The position numbers were made by a program, and so were the translations under genes. A stretch of DNA of 35,482 nucleotides from Leptospiraceae bacterium (GTDB lineage: Bacteria; Spirochaetota; Leptospiria; Leptospirales; Leptonemataceae). Location of the stretch: positions 1-35,482 of the forward strand of contig JAGRNA010000051.1 of NCBI GenBank assembly GCA_020441005.1. The letters are read 5' to 3'. Position 1 is the first letter of the stretch, and each line of letters starts with the position of its first letter. Below, one piece after another: positions 30,628-35,482 of the stretch. The notes under the pieces are model-generated. The model was not told the DNA's origin, searched no databases, and was given only the letters and a program-made list of their open reading frames with translations.

Positions 30628-31908
30628 TTAGAGTGATGCTACCGCGCTCGCAATGCGATCCAGAGCTTGATCAATCACTGCCTGATCATGGGCAAAACTC
30701 AAAAAACCGACCTCATAACCGGACGGAGCCAGATAAATACCGGCTGCAAGCAAGGCATGAAAGAAACGGGCATAGCGTTCTTTATGACCGGCCGGGATTT
30801 GATCTACCCGCCGCACCGGAGCATCCGTTTTAGACCGCAGCCAGAAAAGTGAAGCGTATTGCAGTGCCTCCCACTGATGATCGCTTTTTTGATTCAACAG
30901 GTCCGCCACAGTGCTGGAAAAGCTGCTCGTCCGTTCATCCAAAACCGCATAGACATTCCGGGTCTTGCATTTTTGCAGGGTGGCCAGACCGGCCCGCATA
31001 CCAAAAGGATTGGCACTCAGAGTGCCGGCCTGGTAAACCGGACCCGCCGGAGCCACCTGGTCCATCAGATCGCGGCGGCCAGCATAGGCCCCGACCGGAA
31101 AGCCACCACCCAGAATCTTGCCGTAGGTCACCAGGTCAGGGGCGATGCCCAGGTCTCCGGCAATACCCTGCAGACCCACCCGAAAACCGGTGATCACTTC
31201 ATCAAATAAAACCAGGGCGCCATACTTGCGGGCCGTATTCACAATATGCTGCAGGTATTCCGGCCGCTGCATTAATAGACCGTAGTTTGCTGGCAGCGCC
31301 TCAATCGCCAGCAGGGCGATTTGATCCCCCTCACGTGCAAAAAGCTCGTCCACTGCGGCTTCATCATCCAGGGGCAGCACCAGGGTATTATTCACCAGAT
31401 CGCTGCCAATACCAGCGCTATCCGATGCCGACTCACCGGCCAGACCCGAGCCCGCCTTGACCAACAGGCTGTCCAGGTGTCCGTGATAGCAGCCGTCAAA
31501 TTTCAATATTTTTTGACGTCCCGTAGCCGCCCGGGCTACCCTGAGGGCGCTCATCACCGCCTCTGTCCCGGAGTTTACAAAGCGGATTTTTTCCACCCAG
31601 GGAACTGCATTGATGACAAACTCTGCCAGCTCGAGCGACCATGGTTCGCAGGCGCCCAGGGTCCAGGCCGTCTCAACGGTCTCACGCACTACCGCGGCCA
31701 CATCCGGATCCCGGTGGCCCAGAATCAGCGGTCCAAAGCTTTGGCAGAAATCAATATAGTCCTTACCGCTCACATCAAACAGCCGGGCACCATCAGCTCG
31801 ATTAAAAAAAACAGGAGTCCCGCCCACGGAACCAAAGCCCCGCACGGGTGAGTGCACGCCGCCTGGGGCCGCTTTCAGCGATCGATCAAATAGTTCCTGG
31901 GAGTTCAT
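30628..31908 (-). CDS. hemL: glutamate-1-semialdehyde 2,1-aminomutase
   Basis: The 426-aa product is full length and a clear class III PLP aminotransferase of the HemL type. Ser-Pro-Val-Arg-Gly-Phe is at 20-25. Asn-Ser-Gly-Thr-Glu-Ala (112-117) binds PLP phosphate. Tyr-His-Gly-His lies at 141-144, Asp-Glu-Val-Ile-Thr-Gly-Phe-Arg at 236-243, and the Schiff-base Lys264 in [12 protein letters not shown]. It converts glutamate-1-semialdehyde to 5-aminolevulinate, the C5 entry to haem and other tetrapyrroles. Spirochaetes of the Leptospirales, unlike Borrelia and Treponema, make haem, which fits. No other hem gene is adjacent. No ribosome-binding site is evident before the ATG. Confidence 0.97.
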   Translation of the reverse strand: MNSQELFDRSLKAAPGGVHSPVRGFGSVGGTPVFFNRADGARLFDVSGKDYIDFCQSFGPLILGHRDPDVAAVVRETVETAWTLGACEPWSLELAEFVINAVPWVEKIRFVNSGTEAVMSALRVARAATGRQKILKFDGCYHGHLDSLLVKAGSGLAGESASDSAGIGSDLVNNTLVLPLDDEAAVDELFAREGDQIALLAIEALPANYGLLMQRPEYLQHIVNTARKYGALVLFDEVITGFRVGLQGIAGDLGIAPDLVTYGKILGGGFPVGAYAGRRDLMDQVAPAGPVYQAGTLSANPFGMRAGLATLQKCKTRNVYAVLDERTSSFSSTVADLLNQKSDHQWEALQYASLFWLRSKTDAPVRRVDQIPAGHKERYARFFHALLAAGIYLAPSGYEVGFLSFAHDQAVIDQALDRIASAVASL

Positions 31909-32013
31909 GAGTAAAGATCAAGATCTGGAATCTGGATCAGAGGGCCAGTAGATATTTTTGCTCATCTCATTTGCGTGCTGTGGGCCGAGTTATGATGCCG
32001 GCCCCGATCAATA

Positions 32014-32511
32014 TCATGGCACTGACTTGATATCAAGGCTGCTTTTCACGATGCCACAGCTTTTGAACCCGTCTACACTGATTGTAATCTGGCGATTCGT
32101 TTCTTTTAACCCACTCAAGCGACTTGCGAGGCTGCCGGCATAGCCCGCCAGACTGGCCTTGAGTTCGCCGCCGGCTAAAACCTGGTATTCGATAGCTAAG
32201 GAATTAATATCCGTCCCGCTCAATACCAGATTCAGGCAATTGGTCTCGTTTTGGTTCAAGGCCCGATCAGGCCATGAGCATTCACCGGCCTGCAGGCCTT
32301 CCATCTGTGGACCATCTTTCACACCCGGATTTCGAAACCCGATTCGAATCGACGCATCACCGGCACTAAGAATACCGGCAGCCAATTGTTTGGTGATGGT
32401 CACCTGTAAGGGTCCTTTGCAAAAAATTGGCCAGGCTTTGGCTTGCATCGCTGTTGCGGACAGCAGACAAGACATGAAAATCAATAGTAATACAATTTTA
32501 TGTGTTTTCAT
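32014..32511 (-). CDS. secreted hypothetical protein (165 aa)
   Basis: I do not recognise this protein. It has a clear signal peptide (1-25, Met-Gln-Ala-Lys-Ala boundary) and no further membrane helix, so the mature part is periplasmic or secreted. The mature protein is beta-rich with four Cys residues (Cys31, Cys78, Cys92 and Cys152 by my count), which could form two disulfides. AGGG lies about five bases before the ATG. It is upstream of hemL on the same strand, with 105 bases between, and diverges from the diguanylate cyclase gene. Confidence 0.7.
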   Translation of the reverse strand: MKTHKIVLLLIFMSCLLSATAMQAKAWPIFCKGPLQVTITKQLAAGILSAGDASIRIGFRNPGVKDGPQMEGLQAGECSWPDRALNQNETNCLNLVLSGTDINSLAIEYQVLAGGELKASLAGYAGSLASRLSGLKETNRQITISVDGFKSCGIVKSSLDIKSVP

Positions 32512-32775
32512 AGGGCCCTTTTATTAGCAAACTGCCGCCAAGCAATCCGGAATAAATAGATCCTGAAAAAAACTGTGACTTGCAGTCCTTTTTTTATTAT
32601 CCTTGTCCGGATTCGGTCATTTCCCCGGTTTTATAGTGTACAGAGCAAACCAAGCGGTGACCGTGGAAGCCGTTCGGTTATGTTAAAATGGCTGCAATTC
32701 AATAAAAAAACAGTAGTCTTATTGCATTTTTTTATGCATTCATTGACTTAATCTGCGCAAAAAATCGTCCAATGA

Positions 32776-33891
32776 ATGTTACAGGGGCAAACCTTGATTT
32801 CTGAATTACATAAAGGCCCTTTTAAGCGGATTGCCATTTTATCAGCGGAATACCGGATGAAGGGCCGGTATATTTTCTTTTACGCCGTTATCGGACTGCT
32901 TTCATCCGCTTTGCTATTCATTATTACGCTCTTCCCGGAAATGCATAATTCAGCTATGCAGATCGGGTTAATCCTTGTACTGCCAGTATTTCTGATTATC
33001 ATTGGTCTGATCGTTGCCGGCAAGGTGAACATGGCGGCCTGGTTTGTATTCTGTACGCAGATCATCGGCTGCCATGTTGCAGTATTCCTTGAGTTGCCGG
33101 CTTTTTCCACATTTATTACAATTTTTATATTCTCTAACATTTTTGTCCTGACCAGGCATATTCAGTTCGGCCTTGCACTATTCAGCATCTGCAGCGCTAT
33201 TTTGTTTAAATACTATATAGAATCCGGTTTTGTTGAATTCTTGCCCATACAAGCCGGTCATTATGCGCACCAAACACTGCTTTTCTCTGGTGTTTTTTTT
33301 GTATCGATTCTGGCTTATTCGTATGTGGTCTTCACATTAGTTCGGCACGGCCTGATCGATTCGGACAAACTAAAGAGAACATCGGACAAGCTGTACGCTC
33401 TGGCTCATCTGGATCCTTTAACCGGCATTTATAATCGCCGTCATTTCATTCGCCAGGGCCAACTGGAACTGATTCGAGCCAGAAAGAATCGCACCCCGCT
33501 GGCCCTGCTTTTGGCTGATCTGGATAATTTAAAAAAGTTGAATGACCAGCATGGCCATGTCTGTGGGGATCGGGCCCTGATGACCTTCGCCACTACCATC
33601 AATGCCCGCCTTGGGGCGGATTTTGTCTTCGCTCGCATTGGCGGTGATGAATTCGCTATTCTGATGCCGGCCACAGAAATCAGGGCGGCCCGCTTATTCG
33701 CCGAGGATTACCTGACAAGCGTCAAGTCCGTTGATTTTAGGTGTGAGAACAGGCCGGAAGGTCTGTCCATGAGTGCAGGTATTGCGATGATGAACGACTC
33801 GGATGTAGAAATCGACACCCTGCTGCACCGGGCTGATGTGCACCTCTACCAGGCCAAAAAGAACCACCGCGGCGAGGTTGTGACCGGTTAA
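32776..33891 (+). CDS. membrane diguanylate cyclase (GGDEF)
   Basis: The product is 371 aa. Six membrane helices occupy about 30-190 without a recognised sensor domain. After a short linker, the GGDEF domain (about 205-370) begins with Asp-Pro-Leu-Thr-Gly-Ile-Tyr-Asn-Arg-Arg. It has metal-site Asp in Leu-Ala-Asp-Leu-Asp, and carries an intact Gly-Gly-Asp-Glu-Phe at 289-293. It should make cyclic di-GMP from two GTP. The inhibitory Arg-X-X-Asp site just before the signature is not visible, as the local sequence is Ala-Arg-Leu-Gly-Ala-Asp with one residue extra, so product inhibition may be absent. An ATG at 32857 is an alternative start. The upstream 264 bases are AT-rich with no clear promoter. 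Confidence 0.9.
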   Translation: MLQGQTLISELHKGPFKRIAILSAEYRMKGRYIFFYAVIGLLSSALLFIITLFPEMHNSAMQIGLILVLPVFLIIIGLIVAGKVNMAAWFVFCTQIIGCHVAVFLELPAFSTFITIFIFSNIFVLTRHIQFGLALFSICSAILFKYYIESGFVEFLPIQAGHYAHQTLLFSGVFFVSILAYSYVVFTLVRHGLIDSDKLKRTSDKLYALAHLDPLTGIYNRRHFIRQGQLELIRARKNRTPLALLLADLDNLKKLNDQHGHVCGDRALMTFATTINARLGADFVFARIGGDEFAILMPATEIRAARLFAEDYLTSVKSVDFRCENRPEGLSMSAGIAMMNDSDVEIDTLLHRADVHLYQAKKNHRGEVVTG

Positions 33892-33942
33892 AACCATTAC
33901 TAGCTGCCGTTTTCGGATGCAAATCTGTACAGAACCATTCAG

Positions 33943-33948
33943 TATAAT
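33943..33948 (+). promoter_or_regulatory. perfect -10 box before the exported-protein trio
   Basis: TATAAT lies 12-17 bases before the ATG at 33960. The -35 region 17 bases upstream (CAAATC) is poor. If used, transcription would start within a few bases of the ATG, giving a leaderless or nearly leaderless mRNA. This agrees with the absence of a ribosome-binding site. Confidence 0.4.
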
Positions 33949-33959
33949 CAAATGCGAGT

Positions 33960-34169
33960 ATGGTTATGAGCCATCGACAAATCATTACTGGAATCGTGCT
34001 CTTGGGTCTTAGTCTGCCCCGGCTGGCAGAAGAGAAATCACAAAATGATGTTACCGTCTCGGTCAACCCCGCAGCCGACTCCATCCCCGGCGTTGCAAAA
34101 AAATCCTTGATTTATGATTTTTATCAAGGTTTAATGGCCGCACCGTCCGCAAAGGAGTACCAGCAATGA
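33960..34169 (+). CDS. small exported protein, first of an overlapping trio
   Basis: This is an unrecognised 69-aa product with an ATG at 33960 and a second ATG two codons later. Residues 1-23 form a short signal-peptide-like run (Gly-Ile-Val-Leu-Leu-Gly-Leu-Ser-Leu), followed by a hydrophilic tail with no Cys. No ribosome-binding site is seen, and a perfect -10 box lies just upstream. Its TGA stop overlaps the ATG of the next gene in ATGA, which supports it being a real, coupled gene despite its size. Confidence 0.55.
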   Translation: MVMSHRQIITGIVLLGLSLPRLAEEKSQNDVTVSVNPAADSIPGVAKKSLIYDFYQGLMAAPSAKEYQQ

Positions 34170-34354
34170 AAAGAACCCTCTACAATATACTAATTGCAGT
34201 TGTGACTGTGCTGCTATTTTCCACTCTCTATCTATGCAAGAACGAAGAAAATGACAATGAGTCCCTGCTGCAAGTCATTGGGGCCTGGTTTCTTCTGAAT
34301 CAAACCAGTACCTCCGGCCTGACGATCAAAATTCCAAACGGAGTGCCACTATGA
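34166..34354 (+). CDS. small lipoprotein-like protein, second of the trio
   Basis: The product has 62 aa and no recognised family. A basic start and a hydrophobic segment end at Cys24 (Leu-Tyr-Leu-Cys), followed at once by charged residues Lys-Asn-Glu-Glu-Asn-Asp. This looks like a relaxed spirochaetal lipobox, although Leu just before Cys is atypical. The remaining 38 residues include a hydrophobic stretch and a Ser/Thr-rich end. The start overlaps the previous stop and the TGA overlaps the next ATG, both as ATGA, the mark of tight translational coupling. Confidence 0.6.
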   Translation: MKRTLYNILIAVVTVLLFSTLYLCKNEENDNESLLQVIGAWFLLNQTSTSGLTIKIPNGVPL

Positions 34355-35472
34355 TCAAGCACACCTGCTGGAAATTATCCAGACACAGCCTGCGGATCGC
34401 GACCATCCTGCTCGTATTTACGGGGCTTTCGCTTGAGTTTAAAACGCAGCAGCAGCCCGCGTCAACTGTTTGGCGGACAGACCAGACCCGGCTGTCTCTA
34501 CGCCTGGGGCCGGCCAGAGTACACGCCGCCGAAAATTCATGGGCCTTTGTGCGGCAATCCGCCACCTGGGCCAATGCCAATACGGATCTGATCGAAGCGA
34601 TCGTGACACCGATCAAGAACAGCGGCGCCTTGAATTACAAGGGCACCTATACCCGAACAGTGACTACCGCTAAAGGGATTACTTTTACAGCCCGCTTGAC
34701 GGTCGGCACAGCGGCGGACGCGGTCACAGCACAAGCCTACTCAGGGAACAAATACTTTGACAACAAGTTTGAAATGTGGCGCGCCAGCGATAATGCCAAG
34801 GCGCTGGAGCTTTTCTTCGATACCTTGACCGACCTCTCCGGTGACGGTATTCTATTGATTTACAATTTAAACGTCCTCGATCCTTATATCTACTCTGATT
34901 CCATGGTGGTGGAAAGCTACTCTTTCAAAAACGGGTCATCGCGGGTGCAGGTCTATTCCTGGTCCAGTGCCTACAGCGGCGGCAAATCCGGGGCCAGTTA
35001 TGTCAATACGGATCGCGGGCGCGTGATTCTGGACACAATGGAGAATGACACGGTGCTCTGCTTCAAGGCCGTTGTGCGCTTCGATGGAACAAATAATTTT
35101 TGCACCGGCGCGGCCGGTAATGAGTACTACGCCCTTTCCTACAGCCAATTTTTCGCCTCGCCCAATTACGCCACCGCACGCATGAGTCTGCAAGACGGCG
35201 CTATCGACAACACCACCTCGACAGCGACCAATAACCTGTGCAACGGGACCGGCAATCTGGGTAACCTGAAGTTCGGCCTTTTTGACGGCAACGGTTTTGT
35301 GTCCGACGGGAATGAAGCTGCGGCCATTCCGGCCAACTACCTGGCCGGCACGCGGGTCAACAGCCTGCACGCCGAACTGGGCACGGTCGGTCCGGACGGG
35401 TCCTGGGATGATACGACCAAGGCCACGATCGATGCGTTGAATGTGCAGTTCAAAAGCACTGCCGCCCCGTGA
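34351..35472 (+). CDS. exported protein of unknown function, third of the trio
   Basis: The product is 373 aa and not recognised. A basic N-end (His-Ser-Leu-Arg) is followed by a hydrophobic run (about 17-30) typical of a signal peptide or anchor. The mature part is rich in Thr, Ser, Asn, Ala and Gly with frequent Tyr, and is predicted beta-strand throughout. It contains two Cys (about 230 and 252 by rough count) plus one more later. The composition recalls surface-exposed spirochaetal proteins, but no repeat or domain is clear. It is coupled to the lipoprotein-like gene by an ATGA overlap and ends ten bases before the window edge. Further genes of the operon may lie beyond. Confidence 0.7.
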   Translation: MIKHTCWKLSRHSLRIATILLVFTGLSLEFKTQQQPASTVWRTDQTRLSLRLGPARVHAAENSWAFVRQSATWANANTDLIEAIVTPIKNSGALNYKGTYTRTVTTAKGITFTARLTVGTAADAVTAQAYSGNKYFDNKFEMWRASDNAKALELFFDTLTDLSGDGILLIYNLNVLDPYIYSDSMVVESYSFKNGSSRVQVYSWSSAYSGGKSGASYVNTDRGRVILDTMENDTVLCFKAVVRFDGTNNFCTGAAGNEYYALSYSQFFASPNYATARMSLQDGAIDNTTSTATNNLCNGTGNLGNLKFGLFDGNGFVSDGNEAAAIPANYLAGTRVNSLHAELGTVGPDGSWDDTTKATIDALNVQFKSTAAP

Positions 35473-35482
35473 ATTGATGCAG

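Noticed and set aside
31321-31851. Plus-strand frame (176 codons) opposite hemL
   Set aside because: Shadow of hemL with no ribosome-binding site or domain.
32574-32600. Possible terminator with a seven-T run between divergent genes
   Set aside because: The stem is only 4 bp and no plus-strand gene lies upstream to need it.
1-35482. tRNA, rRNA, CRISPR array, insertion sequence or prophage
   Set aside because: No cloverleaf with a T-arm core, regularly spaced direct repeats, transposase or phage genes were seen on reading both strands.

Overview
The window looks like about 35 kb of chromosome from a member of the Leptospirales with moderate GC content. It suggests a Leptonema- or Turneriella-like genome more than the AT-rich pathogenic Leptospira. 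The placement rests on two protein families known mainly from Leptospira, DUF1574 (left edge) and DUF1564 (26713-27297). It is also supported by a loose spirochaetal lipobox on an HtrA protease and by the general gene mix (hemL, many sensor kinases, orphan MlaE). It is an inference from memory of these families, not a database result. No rRNA, tRNA, CRISPR array, IS element or prophage was seen.

Left part (1-8700). A 5'-truncated DUF1574 protein with an SGNH-hydrolase-like Ser/Asp-His signature is followed by a membrane-anchored alpha/beta-hydrolase-like protein that lacks its nucleophile. An OPT-family transporter follows. Then, on the minus strand, come phoU and an amtB-glnK ammonium operon with a strong intrinsic terminator and a candidate sigma-54 promoter. 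The PII protein lacks the uridylylated Tyr51. An RluA-type pseudouridine synthase closes this part.

Centre (8700-18900). This part is rich in signalling genes, nearly all on the minus strand. It holds a membrane hybrid histidine kinase, then a tight cluster of an exported protein, a voltage-gated-type K+ channel with a C-terminal zinc ribbon, a PAS-PAS-HisKA_2 kinase, and a receiver fused to a degenerate kinase core. A small DMT transporter lies between them on the plus strand. Next come prmC, an outer-membrane barrel-like protein, a 71-aa protein and a MESH1/SpoT-like HD hydrolase.

Right-centre (19000-24900). An exported protein made of many aromatic 'LWPLY-like' strand repeats is followed by mlaE without mlaF or mlaD. 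An AT-richer DUF486 transporter follows. A class III nucleotide cyclase overlaps rarA by 8 nt, and a glutamine amidotransferase converges on rarA.

Right part (24900-35482). This contains an OlsA/hemolysin-type acyltransferase, tpiA, DUF1564, an HtrA protease, an OmpR-type two-component pair, hemL, a secreted hypothetical protein and a membrane diguanylate cyclase. The last genes are three exported or lipoprotein-like proteins joined by ATGA overlaps.

Regulation appears multi-layered: phosphorelay, cAMP-like, c-di-GMP, alarmone hydrolysis and PII all occur here. The least explained systems are the K+ channel/kinase/pseudokinase cluster, the LWPLY-repeat protein beside an orphan MlaE, and the right-edge exported trio.
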